A DNA stretch of 30,532 bases from Pseudomonadota bacterium (GCA_023386645.1 JAEWJI010000045.1:1-30532); one strand, 5' to 3'; positions 16,954 to 25,035 are shown, counted from the stretch's first letter. Made by a program: numbers and translations. Notes: generated by a model not told the origin, from the letters alone.

Positions 16954-17997
16954 ATGGGATTCGGACCGGGCGACTTCGGACGTGGAGCGAGGCTGCTGGG
17001 CGGCCTTACGGTCGGGCTGCTTCTGACCGCGCTTGGCGCCTGCGCCAGCTACCCGGCCGAGCCTCGCTACTCGACCCGTCCGGTGGATGTTTCGGGACGG
17101 GCCCCGGCCGCTGCGCCCTACGGTCCGCCGCCGCCGGCCTATCAGCCGCCCGCCTATGACGAACCGCCCCCGCCTGCACGGGCTCCGGTAGAGCGGATCG
17201 AGGGCGGCTCCCTGTCCGCCGCGGAACCCATCGCTCCCCCAGCCTACGTCCCGCCGCCGGCTCGCGAGCCGGCCTATGCCCCGCCGACGCCCACGACCGT
17301 CGCGGCGGGCGCGGCCTATGAGATTCAGCCGGGCGACACGATTTCCGGCGTCGGCCGACGGTTCCAGACGCCGGTGCAGATGCTGATCGACCTCAACGGT
17401 CTGGGCCCGCGCGGCGCCATCGTTCCTGGCCAGCGAATCGTCCTGCCGGACAGCGCGGTCGATACCGGGCCCGATCCCTACGCCACCGGGCCCGCTCCGC
17501 GCGGGGTGCTGGCTCCCGACACGGGCGCGCCGCCTCCGCCCCCGCCTCCGCCGCCCTCAGGCAATCCCCCGAGCCGCCCGACGGCCGCCGATACGGCGAC
17601 GCCGGTCGCCGCCACCCTGGCTTGGCCGGTGCGGGGCGACATCCTGAGACGGTTCGGTCCCGTCGGCATGGGCGAGCGCAATAACGGCATCAACATCGGC
17701 GCCTCGGCCGGAACCCCAGTGAACGCCGCCGCCGCCGGCCGGGTCGCCTACGTCGGCGACGACCTGCCCGGTCAGGGGCTGACTGTCTTGATCGTCCACC
17801 GTGACGGCTGGCGCACGGTCTACGGCCACCTCGGCTCCTCCACGGTTGAGGAGGGGGACGATGTGCGCGCGGGCCAGCAGATCGGCACGGTTGGCCTGAC
17901 CGCCGGCGACGGCCGCCCGTCCATCCACTTCGAGACCCGGCGCATGCAGGGCGACGAGCCGGTGGCTATCGATCCGCTGACGGTGTTGCCGCGCTGA
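16954..17997 (+). CDS. LysM + degenerate LytM (M23) lipoprotein, NlpD/LdpF-like
   Basis: A 347-residue envelope lipoprotein: hydrophobic signal, lipobox LGAC (Cys30), a long proline-rich linker, a LysM peptidoglycan-binding domain (YEIQPGDTISGVGRRFQTPV through VPGQRIVLP), a poly-proline stretch and a C-terminal LytM/M23 fold (about 230-345). The first zinc-ligand motif HxGxD reads NNGIN (Asn243, Asn247), so two metal ligands are gone, while YGHL and IHFE remain. This matches NlpD/EnvC-type factors, which activate amidases instead of cutting peptidoglycan; Caulobacter LdpF is the expected relative. Start ATG 16954 has AGGAGG 6 nt upstream; the longer frame from 16891 lacks an export signal at its N-terminus. 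Its position before yajC-secDF is a conserved alphaproteobacterial arrangement. Confidence 0.9.
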   Translation: MGFGPGDFGRGARLLGGLTVGLLLTALGACASYPAEPRYSTRPVDVSGRAPAAAPYGPPPPAYQPPAYDEPPPPARAPVERIEGGSLSAAEPIAPPAYVPPPAREPAYAPPTPTTVAAGAAYEIQPGDTISGVGRRFQTPVQMLIDLNGLGPRGAIVPGQRIVLPDSAVDTGPDPYATGPAPRGVLAPDTGAPPPPPPPPPSGNPPSRPTAADTATPVAATLAWPVRGDILRRFGPVGMGERNNGINIGASAGTPVNAAAAGRVAYVGDDLPGQGLTVLIVHRDGWRTVYGHLGSSTVEEGDDVRAGQQIGTVGLTAGDGRPSIHFETRRMQGDEPVAIDPLTVLPR

Positions 17998-18027
17998 CGC
18001 AGAACGGCGCTGCGGCGGCCCTGCGCG

Positions 18028-18056
18028 TTGCAATCGGTCACGCTCGGCCCTAGGTT
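18028..18056 (+). promoter_or_regulatory. Candidate promoter for yajC-secD-secF
   Basis: TTGCAA at 18028-18033, a 17-nt spacer and TAGGTT at 18051-18056 resemble a housekeeping sigma promoter of alphaproteobacteria. It lies 60 nt upstream of the yajC ATG, in the 118-nt gap after the LytM-domain gene. It is the only well-spaced -35/-10 pair I saw in this gap; no experimental support. Confidence 0.5.
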
Positions 18057-18115
18057 CCGCGCCTCATTTTCAAGGGGCGCCGCCGAAATCCGCGCGCCCG
18101 CCGGGGACCAAGACC

Positions 18116-18433
18116 ATGCCTACCTCCGCTGACGGCGGCATGATGGCCGCGATCGTGCAGTTCCTGCCGTTCGTCGCCATCTTCGTGCTCTTCTACTTCC
18201 TGCTCATCCGCCCGCAGCAGAAGCGCGCCAAGGAGCACGCGGCCCTGATCGCGGCGATCAAGCGGGGCGACACGGTGGTCATGTCCAACGGCATGATCGG
18301 CAAGGTCACTCGCGTCGAGAACGACGAAGCGATGGTCGAGATCGCCCAGGGCGTGAACGTTCGCGTGGTCAAGGGCATGATCGCCGAGGTGCGTAACCGT
18401 ACCGCGATCGCGGCCAACGACGCCAAGGCCTGA
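18116..18433 (+). CDS. yajC: Preprotein translocase subunit YajC
   Basis: A 105-residue single-pass inner-membrane protein, the accessory subunit that associates with SecDF at the SecYEG translocon. One transmembrane helix lies at about residues 12-31 (VQFLPFVAIFVLFYFLLIRP), followed by the hallmark IRPQQKRAKEH and a small beta domain (GDTVVMSNGMIGKVTRVEND). Length is typical. secD follows after 30 nt, so yajC-secD-secF form one operon. Confidence 0.96.
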   Translation: MPTSADGGMMAAIVQFLPFVAIFVLFYFLLIRPQQKRAKEHAALIAAIKRGDTVVMSNGMIGKVTRVENDEAMVEIAQGVNVRVVKGMIAEVRNRTAIAANDAKA

Positions 18434-18463
18434 TCGGCCGCCTTAGGGTTCGGGACAGTCCGC

Positions 18464-20053
18464 ATGGTCCATCTGTCGCGCTGGAAGGTCGTCCTTCTCG
18501 CACTCACGCTGGCGCTCGGCGTGCTCTTCTCCTACGCCAACCTGTTGAGCCCGGCCCAGCGCCAGGCGCTGCCCGGATGGCTCCCGAAGCCTACCCTCAA
18601 CCTGGGGCTCGACCTGCAGGGCGGCTCCTACCTGCTGCTGCAGGTTGATGTTCAGGCCATGCGCGAGAAGCGCCTGACCAACCTGACCGAGGATTCCCGC
18701 CAGGTGCTGTCCGAGGCTCGTGTCGGAGTCTCCAGCGTCCAGCGCGATGGCAACGGCGTGATCATCACCGTGGCCGAACCCGGCCAGATGGACCCGGCCA
18801 TGACCGCCCTGCGCCAGCTGATCGGCGGCGGCGTCGGCATGGTCGCGGACCGGACCGTCAGCCGCATCGACGACACCCGCATCCGCTACGCCTACACCGA
18901 CCAGGCCCTGGCCCAGATGGGACCGACCGCCGTGGACCAGTCCATCGAGGTCGTGCGCCGCCGGATCGACAGCCTGGGCACCCGCGAACCTTCGATCACC
19001 CGCCAGGGCGCCGAGCGGATCGTCGTCCAGGCGCCGGGCGAGAGCGATCCCACCCAGCTTGAGCGCGTCATCGGCCAGACGGCCCAGCTGACCTTCCAGA
19101 TGGTCGACACCGAGAATTCGGTCGCCGAGGCCCAGGCGGGACGGGTCCCGCCCGACGCCGAACTGCTGCTGGACGAGCAGGGCACGCCCTATCTGGTGAA
19201 ACGTCGCATCATCGTCTCGGGCGAGAACCTGGTCGACGCCAACGTCACCACCGACCAGAACAACCGCCCCGCCATCGGCTTCCGCTTCGACGGCCAGGGC
19301 GCGCGCCGCTTCGGCGAGACCACGGCGGCCAATATCGGCAAGCCCTTCGCCATCATCCTGGACGGTCGCGTGATCTCCGCGCCGCGGATCAACAGCGCCA
19401 TCACCGGCGGCAGCGGCATCATCGAGGGCAGCTTCACCATCGCCTCGGCCTCGGAACTGGTGAACCTGCTGAACGGCGGCGCCCTGCCGGCGCCCCTGAC
19501 GGTCGAGGAGCGTCGCAGCGTCACCGCCTCCCTGGGCGCCGATGCGGTGCGAGCGGGCCAGATCGCGACCCTGATCGCCTTCGCGGGCGTGCTGGTCTTC
19601 ATGGTCCTGTCCTACGGCGGCCTGTTCGGCGGGATTTCCGTCGTCGCCCTGCTGATGAACGGCCTGCTGATCATCGCCGCCATGTCGCTGACCGGCGCGA
19701 CCCTGACCCTGCCGGGCATCGCGGGCCTGATCCTGACCCTGGCCATGGCGGTGGACGCCAACGTGCTGATCTATGAGCGGATGAGGGATGAGGCCAACGC
19801 CGGCCGGTCCCCGATCGCGGCCATGGACGCCGGCTTCAACCGGGCCATGGTGACCATCGTGGACGCCAACCTGACCACCATCTTCGCGGCCCTGATCATG
19901 TTCTGGTTCGGCGCCGGACCGGTGCGGGGCTTCGCCTGGACCCTGTCGATCGGCGTCGTGACCTCCGTCTTCACCGCCGTCCTGGTCACCCAGGTGCTGC
20001 TCGCCTTCTGGTTCCGCCTCGCGCGGCCCAAGAAACTGCCGATCGCGTCGTGA
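18464..20053 (+). CDS. secD: Protein translocase subunit SecD
   Basis: A 529-residue RND-superfamily membrane protein that, with SecF, uses the proton-motive force to pull exported proteins through SecYEG. After TM1 (VVLLALTLALGVLFSYANLL) comes the conserved LNLGLDLQGGSYLLLQVD, then the large periplasmic P1 region with its head (about 60-350; VVRRRIDSLGTREPSITRQG). Five further transmembrane helices include the motif AMAVDANVLIYERMRDE. Length is in the normal bacterial range. The stop is 8 nt before the secF start. Confidence 0.97.
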   Translation: MVHLSRWKVVLLALTLALGVLFSYANLLSPAQRQALPGWLPKPTLNLGLDLQGGSYLLLQVDVQAMREKRLTNLTEDSRQVLSEARVGVSSVQRDGNGVIITVAEPGQMDPAMTALRQLIGGGVGMVADRTVSRIDDTRIRYAYTDQALAQMGPTAVDQSIEVVRRRIDSLGTREPSITRQGAERIVVQAPGESDPTQLERVIGQTAQLTFQMVDTENSVAEAQAGRVPPDAELLLDEQGTPYLVKRRIIVSGENLVDANVTTDQNNRPAIGFRFDGQGARRFGETTAANIGKPFAIILDGRVISAPRINSAITGGSGIIEGSFTIASASELVNLLNGGALPAPLTVEERRSVTASLGADAVRAGQIATLIAFAGVLVFMVLSYGGLFGGISVVALLMNGLLIIAAMSLTGATLTLPGIAGLILTLAMAVDANVLIYERMRDEANAGRSPIAAMDAGFNRAMVTIVDANLTTIFAALIMFWFGAGPVRGFAWTLSIGVVTSVFTAVLVTQVLLAFWFRLARPKKLPIAS

Positions 20054-20061
20054 GGTCACCC

Positions 20062-21063
20062 ATGTCCAAGTTCTGGCCCCTCATCAAGCTGCTGCCGATC
20101 AAGACGAACTTCCGGTTCGTCAAATACGCCAAGCTGTTCGGCTCGCTGTCGCTGCTGCTCTGCATCGGCGCGATCTTCTTCACCATCTGGCCGGCCGACA
20201 ACAAGTGCGGCGGCCTGACCTGCGGCGTCGATTTCCTGGGCGGCAATCTGATCGAGATGTCGACCGAGCCTCAGCCGGTCGACCTCGCCCGCATCCGCGC
20301 CAGCCTCGAGGCCCAGGGTGTCCCGGACGCCCAGGTGCAGAGCTATTCGGTGCCCGGTTCCGACCCGACCGGCCGGTTCCACGCCATGGCCCGGTTCGGC
20401 AATCCGGAAGGCCAGACGGCGGCCGCCACGATCGACCAGGTCAAGGCCGGCCTGACCGAGGACCTGGGTGCTGTCCAGTTCACCCGTACCGAGGCGGTCG
20501 GCGCCTCGGTCTCGGGCGAGCTGCTGACCAACGGCGTGCTGGCGCTGCTGGTCGCGATCGGCCTGATGATGATCTACATCTGGTTCCGGTTCGAATGGCA
20601 GTTCGGCCTGGGGGCCATGGTGGGCCTGTTCCACGACGTGATCCTGACCTTCGGCCTGTTCGCCGTCACCGGGATGGAGTTCAGCCTGACGGCCGTGGCC
20701 TCGGTGCTGACCGTCATCGGCTACTCGATGAACGACACGGTCGTCGTTTATGACCGGATCCGCGAGAACCTGCGCAAGTACAAGAAGATGCCGCTGGGCG
20801 AACTGATCGATCTGTCGATCAACGAAACCCTGTCGCGCACGATCATGACCGGCGTCACGGCCCTGTTCGCTCTGGGCGTCCTGGCGGTGCTGGGCGGCGG
20901 ACCGCTCCAGCCCTTCGCCATCGCCCTGATCTTCGGGATCGTGGTCGGCACCTATTCGTCGGTCTATGTGGCGGCCCCTGTCCTGCTGCTCTGGGGGGTC
21001 AAGCGCGGCGCCCAGGAGGAGGAGGCCACGACGGTCAAGCTGGGCATGGCCAGCCGGCCCTAG
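20062..21063 (+). CDS. secF: Protein translocase subunit SecF
   Basis: A 333-residue partner of SecD in the Sec ancillary complex. It shows the family's short N-terminal segment (IKTNFRFVKYAKLFGSLSLL), TM1, the CGVDFLGGNLIEM motif, a small periplasmic domain (about 60-150), and the membrane motifs IGYSMNDTVVVYDRIRENLR and ETLSRTIMTGVTALFALGVL. I chose ATG 20062, preceded by GAGGT 5 nt upstream, over an in-frame GTG at 20050 that overlaps the secD stop codon; the difference is four residues. Confidence 0.97.
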   Translation: MSKFWPLIKLLPIKTNFRFVKYAKLFGSLSLLLCIGAIFFTIWPADNKCGGLTCGVDFLGGNLIEMSTEPQPVDLARIRASLEAQGVPDAQVQSYSVPGSDPTGRFHAMARFGNPEGQTAAATIDQVKAGLTEDLGAVQFTRTEAVGASVSGELLTNGVLALLVAIGLMMIYIWFRFEWQFGLGAMVGLFHDVILTFGLFAVTGMEFSLTAVASVLTVIGYSMNDTVVVYDRIRENLRKYKKMPLGELIDLSINETLSRTIMTGVTALFALGVLAVLGGGPLQPFAIALIFGIVVGTYSSVYVAAPVLLLWGVKRGAQEEEATTVKLGMASRP

Positions 21064-21111
21064 GCGCGGCTACACTCCGGCCCGACTCAAGGGCCGGGGA
21101 GGGCTGACGCC

Positions 21112-21732
21112 ATGGCGAACCTGCTGACGAACTTCCGCAACACCCTGCTGCTCAGTATGGTGCTGGCGGGGATCATGATCTTCGCCTTCGGCCGTTTGGC
21201 CCCGGGCGGCTATGACGCCGGCTTCTGGCAGGCTACCGCCCGCTGGGTGCACGTCGTCGCCGGCATCCTGTGGATCGGGCTGCTGTACTATTTCAACTTC
21301 GTGCAGATCCGGATGATGCCCACCATCCCGGCCGAGCTGAAGCCCGCCGTCGGCAAGCATATCGCCCCCGAGGCCCTGTTCTGGTTCCGTTGGTCGGCCC
21401 TGATCACGGTGCTGGCGGGCTTGGTGGTCATGGTCCTGCGCGGCCACGACTACGCCATGGAGGTGCTCAGCCTCGGCATGGCCGGCGGCCTGGTGGATGG
21501 GGATCAGCCCTTCATGCTGATGGGCATCGGCGTCTGGCTGGCCATCGTCATGTTCCTGAACGTCTGGGGGATCATCTGGCCGAACCAGAAGCGGGCCCTG
21601 GGCATCGTCGCCGTCGACGACGACCGCAAGGCCAGGGCCGCCCGGATCGCCATGCTGGCCAGCCGCACCAACTTGCTGCTCAGCCTGCCGATGCTGACCT
21701 CGATGGCGATGTACCAGACCCTGTTCGGCTGA
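21112..21732 (+). CDS. PuuD-like membrane protein (urate oxidase N-terminal family), lacking cytochrome domain
   Basis: A 206-residue multi-pass membrane protein matching the N-terminal domain of PuuD-type urate hydroxylases (ARWVHVVAGILWIGLLYYFN; RGHDYAMEVLSLG; NVWGIIWPNQKRALG; ASRTNLLLSLPML). About five transmembrane helices are visible. Characterised PuuD proteins carry a C-terminal cytochrome c domain; here there is no CxxCH motif and the protein stops after the membrane domain. No purine-degradation gene is nearby, so urate oxidation should not be assumed. It follows secF by 48 nt, with a GGGGAGGG ribosome-binding site 8 nt before the ATG and a 7-bp hairpin (21077-21097) whose 3' arm touches that site. 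It is probably co-transcribed with secDF. Confidence 0.85.
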   Translation: MANLLTNFRNTLLLSMVLAGIMIFAFGRLAPGGYDAGFWQATARWVHVVAGILWIGLLYYFNFVQIRMMPTIPAELKPAVGKHIAPEALFWFRWSALITVLAGLVVMVLRGHDYAMEVLSLGMAGGLVDGDQPFMLMGIGVWLAIVMFLNVWGIIWPNQKRALGIVAVDDDRKARAARIAMLASRTNLLLSLPMLTSMAMYQTLFG

Positions 21733-21756
21733 TCGGTCGATCCTTCAATGGATTGA

Positions 21757-21790
21757 GGCCGGGGAGGGCGACCTTCCCGGCCTTCTTCGT
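21757..21790 (+). terminator. Intrinsic terminator after the PuuD-like gene
   Basis: An 11-bp stem, GGCCGGGGAGG (21757-21767) with CCTTCCCGGCC (21772-21782) and one G-T wobble, closes a 4-nt loop GCGA and is followed by the T-rich TTCTTCGT. It would end the yajC-secDF-puuD-like transcript. The next gene starts only 13 nt further on. Confidence 0.75.
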
Positions 21791-21802
21791 TATGGCTCCC
21801 CG

Positions 21803-22426
21803 ATGATCGACCTCGACGCCCAGGTCCGCGACGCGGACATCGACCGCTGGCTGGCCAGCCGGTTCGTCGCGGACGCCGAGGCCCGCGCCGACCTGATTGC
21901 GCTCTACGCCTTCGAGGCAGAGCTCATGGCCATCCCCTCGCGGGTCACCCAGCCCCTGCTGGCGGAGATGCGCTACCGCTGGTGGGCCGACCAGATGGAG
22001 GGGGTGTTCTCCGGAGAACCGAGAAGGGGACACCCGGTGCTGGAGGCCCTTGAGGCTGTGGTCCGCCGCCGCGACTTGGAGCGCGCGGCGCTGGAAGCTC
22101 TGATTGAGGCCCATATCGGTCGCATCCACGGCCAGCCCCACGACCTGGATGCCTTCTACGTAGGGCCGGTGCGACAGGCGGTGCGGATCTTGGTCGGCCC
22201 CGGCCATGACGACCGGATCGAGCCTGCGGCTCGCGTGCGCGGCCTGTCCCAGGCCGGCCGGGTCGGAGAAGCCCGTCCGCTAAAGCGCGAGGCTAACCGC
22301 GCCCTGCGCGGCCTCCCGCCGTCTGCCTTCCCCGCCGTCGCGCCCGCCGCCCTGCTGGACCCCGAGGCCCAGGAGCCGGTCAAGCGCCTGCGTCTGACCT
22401 GGGCCGTGCTGCGCGGCCGAATCTGA
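21803..22426 (+). CDS. Squalene/phytoene synthase-fold protein, probably non-catalytic
   Basis: A 207-residue all-helical protein with the signature of the trans-isoprenyl diphosphate synthase fold (DLIALYAFEAELMAIPSRV; LAEMRYRWWADQMEGVF). In true squalene/phytoene synthases the first helix carries a DxxxD metal motif after 'LYAFxR'; here that stretch has EAELMAIPSRV and no aspartate pair, and the second DxxxD region is not visible. It is also shorter than active enzymes (about 280-350 residues). This resembles the NDUFAF6 group, a complex I assembly factor in mitochondria, and 'phytoene synthase family' proteins of alphaproteobacteria. The ATG has no Shine-Dalgarno sequence and lies just after the terminator. 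It converges with the next gene with a 7-nt gap. Confidence 0.8.
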   Translation: MIDLDAQVRDADIDRWLASRFVADAEARADLIALYAFEAELMAIPSRVTQPLLAEMRYRWWADQMEGVFSGEPRRGHPVLEALEAVVRRRDLERAALEALIEAHIGRIHGQPHDLDAFYVGPVRQAVRILVGPGHDDRIEPAARVRGLSQAGRVGEARPLKREANRALRGLPPSAFPAVAPAALLDPEAQEPVKRLRLTWAVLRGRI

Positions 22427-22433
22427 GCCGGTG

Positions 22434-23315
22434 TCAGCGCGGCGCGCCGTCCGGCCATTCCAGCACCTCCCGGGGCCAGACCTGGCGGTTGGGAGAGCCC
22501 GTGTAGGCCCAGTCCATCATCTTCTGCGTCGCCCGCACGGCGGCCCGGGTCGATGGAGGCGCCTTCGGCAGGCCATGCATCCCGCGCGCCCAGTCGGGCA
22601 GCAGGTCCGCGCCCGCGGCCATGATCAGCCCGCCCGCGAAATCCTCCGCCGGTCCGCCGATCCTCTGGCGCAGCACCAGGTCCGCCACCTCCCGCGTCCG
22701 GTCGTCCGCGCGCAGTTCGCCGCGCATCGACTGGATCAGGGCTTCCGCCGAGGCCCGGTCGCGCGGCACGGGATCAGCCCCAAGCGCCAGGCCGATCCGC
22801 GCCATCTCCTCGATATAGGCGTCCTGATCGATGCCCGACATCTCCGGCTCACCATAGCGCACCCAGGCGGCCAGGAAGCTGGTGATCTCCGTCACATGCA
22901 CCCAGGCCAGCAGTCGGGGATCGCTGACCCGATAGGCCGTGCCGTCCGGCAGGGTCCCGCCCAGCCTGTCATGGATGCGCCGCACCTTCTGGATCGCGGC
23001 CTCTCCGACCTCCGCATGGTCATAGGTCGTGACCGCGATGAACTTGGCGGTCCGCCTCAGCCGCCCATGCATGTCCGCGCGGAAGTCGGAATGGTCCCAC
23101 ACCCCCGCCAGCACCGCCGGATGCAGCATCTGCAGCAGCAGTCCGGACACCCCGCCGATCATCATGGTGACGATGTCGCCGTTCACCCGCCAGGCCACGG
23201 ACTCGGTCGGGAACAGGGCGTCGGCCCGGCGCAGGGCCGGCCGCTCGCCGCGCTCATAGTCGTTGAACAGCTGGTTGATCCGCTGACGGATCGCGGCCTT
23301 CAGGGGGTGCGCCAT
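22434..23315 (-). CDS. DUF2236 / MpaB-family oxygenase-like protein
   Basis: A 293-residue protein of the DUF2236 family, related to the fungal oxygenase MpaB and to latex-clearing protein, whose characterised members bind haem b. Family features are SGLLLQMLHPAVLAGVWDHS (about 56-75), RLRRTAKFIAVTTYDHAEVG and WVHVTEITSFLAAW; the histidines in LHPA and VHVTE are candidate haem or active-site residues. No signal peptide is seen. It is the last gene of the trmFO operon: its ATG directly abuts the stop codon of the 66-residue ORF. Substrate unknown. Confidence 0.85.
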   Translation of the reverse strand: MAHPLKAAIRQRINQLFNDYERGERPALRRADALFPTESVAWRVNGDIVTMMIGGVSGLLLQMLHPAVLAGVWDHSDFRADMHGRLRRTAKFIAVTTYDHAEVGEAAIQKVRRIHDRLGGTLPDGTAYRVSDPRLLAWVHVTEITSFLAAWVRYGEPEMSGIDQDAYIEEMARIGLALGADPVPRDRASAEALIQSMRGELRADDRTREVADLVLRQRIGGPAEDFAGGLIMAAGADLLPDWARGMHGLPKAPPSTRAAVRATQKMMDWAYTGSPNRQVWPREVLEWPDGAPR

Positions 23316-23516
23316 TCAGGCCTGCCCTGCAGGTGTTCCGAACAGGGCGATCTTGCGGTCTAGCCGCGCCAGCTCGTCCTCCAGCCGCGTCTTTTCGGAC
23401 GCCATGTCGACTGGCGAGCCGTCTTCATAGGCCAGCCGGGCGCCCTGGGCGATCATCTCCAGTCGGCGAGCCAGCAGGGCGCGGCGTACAGCGAGGCGTT
23501 TCAGGTCTTCGATCAT
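23316..23516 (-). CDS. Small hypothetical coiled-coil protein, 66 residues
   Basis: A 66-residue ORF rich in charged residues and leucine (MIEDLKRLAVRRALLARRLE; TRLEDELARLDRKIALF), predicted as two helices with coiled-coil character around a short middle (ARLAYEDGSPVDMAS). It is too short for most automatic calls but is framed as a gene: its ATG overlaps the trmFO stop by 4 nt (ATGA) and its stop directly abuts the DUF2236 start. That tight coupling suggests real translation. I do not recognise a family, and a cytoplasmic adaptor role is only a guess. Confidence 0.7.
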   Translation of the reverse strand: MIEDLKRLAVRRALLARRLEMIAQGARLAYEDGSPVDMASEKTRLEDELARLDRKIALFGTPAGQA

Positions 23517-24904
23517 CCGGCGGCGTCTCTCCACCCCTTCAACGCCTCCAGCGCCCGAACGCTCATCAGCCGCTTCTTGGCCCGCCCGCGATCCTTCGGC
23601 GAGATGCGGCGGCCTTCGCCGTCGACGCGGGGCGCCTCCAGCGGCGGCAGCAGGCCGTAGTTGATGTTCATCGGCTGGAACTTGGACCCTTCCAGGTGGC
23701 CGCCGGTGATGTGCTCGACCAGAGCCCCCATGGCCGTCTCGGGCGGAGGCGGGGCCATATCTCGGCCCAGGGCCTGGGCTGCGGCCAGACGTCCGGTCAG
23801 CAGACCCATGGCTGCGCTCTCGACATAACCTTCCACCCCCGTCACCTGCCCGGCGAAGCGCAGGCGCGGCAGGGCCTTGAGCCGCAGCTGCCGGTCCAGC
23901 AGCTTCGGCGAGTTCAGGAAGGTGTTGCGGTGCAGCCCGCCGAGGCGGGCGAACTGGGCGTTCTGCAGCCCCGGGATCATGCGGAAGATCTCGGCCTGGG
24001 CTCCGTGTTTCAGCTTGGTCTGGAAGCCGACCATGTTGAACAGCGTCCCCAGCGCATTGTCCTGGCGCAGCTGCACGATCGCGTGTGCCTTGACTGTCGG
24101 ATCGCGCGGGTTGGTCAGGCCGACGGGCTTCATCGGCCCGTGGCGCAGGGTTTCGCGCCCCCGCTCGGCCATCACCTCGATCGGCAGGCAACCGTCGAAG
24201 TAGGGGACGTTCTCCCAGTCCTTGAACTCGGCCTTGGGTCCGTCCAGCAGGGCGTCGATGAAGGCCTCGTACTGCGCCTTGTCCATCGGGCAGTTGACGT
24301 AGGCCGCCGCGTCCCCGCCCGGACCCTCCTTGTCGTAGCGCGACTGCCGCCAGGCGATGTCGAAGTCGATGGAGTCCGCGTGCACAATCGGAGCGATGGC
24401 GTCGAAGAAGCTCAAGGACTCCTCGCCCGTGGTCTTCAGGATGGCGTCCGCCAGGGCCGGCGACGTCAGCGGACCGGTGGCGACGATGACGTTGTCCCAG
24501 TCCTCGGGCGGCAGTCCCGCCACCTCGCCCGCCTCGATGGTCACCAGGGGGTGGGCCTCCAGCCGCGCCGTCACGGCGTCCGAAAATCCGACCCGGTCGA
24601 CCGCCAGCGCCCCGCCCGCCGGCACCTGGTTCGCGTCGCCCGCCGCCATGATCAGGCTGTCCAGCGCCCGCATCTCGGCGTGCAGCAGGCCGACCGCATT
24701 GTATTCCCAGTCGTCCGAGCGGAAGGAGTTGGAGCAGACCAGCTCCGCCAGACCGTCGGTGTGGTGCGCATCGGTCTTCACGCCGGCGCGGCGCATCTCG
24801 TGCAGGATAACCGGCACGCCGGCCTGGGCGATCTGCCAGGCGGCTTCCGAGCCGGCGAGGCCGCCGCCGATGACGTGTACAGGAGAAGGGGAGGGGGAGG
24901 ACAT
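23513..24904 (-). CDS. trmFO: tRNA uracil-54 C5-methyltransferase, folate/FAD-dependent (TrmFO)
   Basis: A 463-residue flavoprotein that methylates U54 of tRNA (T-loop) using methylenetetrahydrofolate and FAD. The N-terminal FAD-binding motif is VHVIGGGLAGSEAAW (Gly13-Glu20), followed by LHEMR, then AELVCSNSFRSDD with Cys57, and further on AAYVNCPMDKAQYEAFIDAL containing the second conserved cysteine. The C-terminal half has GALVEHITGG and FQPMNINYGLLPP, typical of TrmFO as opposed to the related MnmG, and the length matches TrmFO. The ATG is preceded by AAGG 5 nt upstream. It heads a three-gene minus-strand operon and diverges from the membrane protein at 25036. Confidence 0.96.
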   Translation of the reverse strand: MSSPSPSPVHVIGGGLAGSEAAWQIAQAGVPVILHEMRRAGVKTDAHHTDGLAELVCSNSFRSDDWEYNAVGLLHAEMRALDSLIMAAGDANQVPAGGALAVDRVGFSDAVTARLEAHPLVTIEAGEVAGLPPEDWDNVIVATGPLTSPALADAILKTTGEESLSFFDAIAPIVHADSIDFDIAWRQSRYDKEGPGGDAAAYVNCPMDKAQYEAFIDALLDGPKAEFKDWENVPYFDGCLPIEVMAERGRETLRHGPMKPVGLTNPRDPTVKAHAIVQLRQDNALGTLFNMVGFQTKLKHGAQAEIFRMIPGLQNAQFARLGGLHRNTFLNSPKLLDRQLRLKALPRLRFAGQVTGVEGYVESAAMGLLTGRLAAAQALGRDMAPPPPETAMGALVEHITGGHLEGSKFQPMNINYGLLPPLEAPRVDGEGRRISPKDRGRAKKRLMSVRALEALKGWRDAAG

Positions 24905-25035
24905 GCGGCCTTCTAAACACCCTCGCCCTCCGCGTCAGCCGCCCGGACCGACACGGAGGGATTTCGTGGGCTTGCGAACCTCGCCTCCACGCGCTGTGCT
25001 ATTAGCCTCGAGATCGGGCTGGGGAGCGCCATATC

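Noticed and set aside
17520..17560. Proline-codon run in the LytM-domain gene considered as a simple-sequence repeat locus
   Set aside because: It encodes an ordinary poly-proline linker in frame with the surrounding domains and uses mixed CCG/CCC/CCT codons, so slippage-based phase variation is unlikely.
18443..20059. 538-residue minus-strand ORF opposite secD
   Set aside because: Composition (Gly/Gln/Asp/His-rich, no motifs) is a mirror of secD; secD has all family motifs.
23333..24916. 527-residue plus-strand ORF opposite trmFO
   Set aside because: A shadow of trmFO, which carries FAD-binding and catalytic motifs on the other strand.
23316..24920. 534-residue minus-strand ORF overlapping trmFO in another frame
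   Set aside because: Only its last 66 residues look like a real protein; the rest is an out-of-frame translation of trmFO, so I kept the ATG at 23516.
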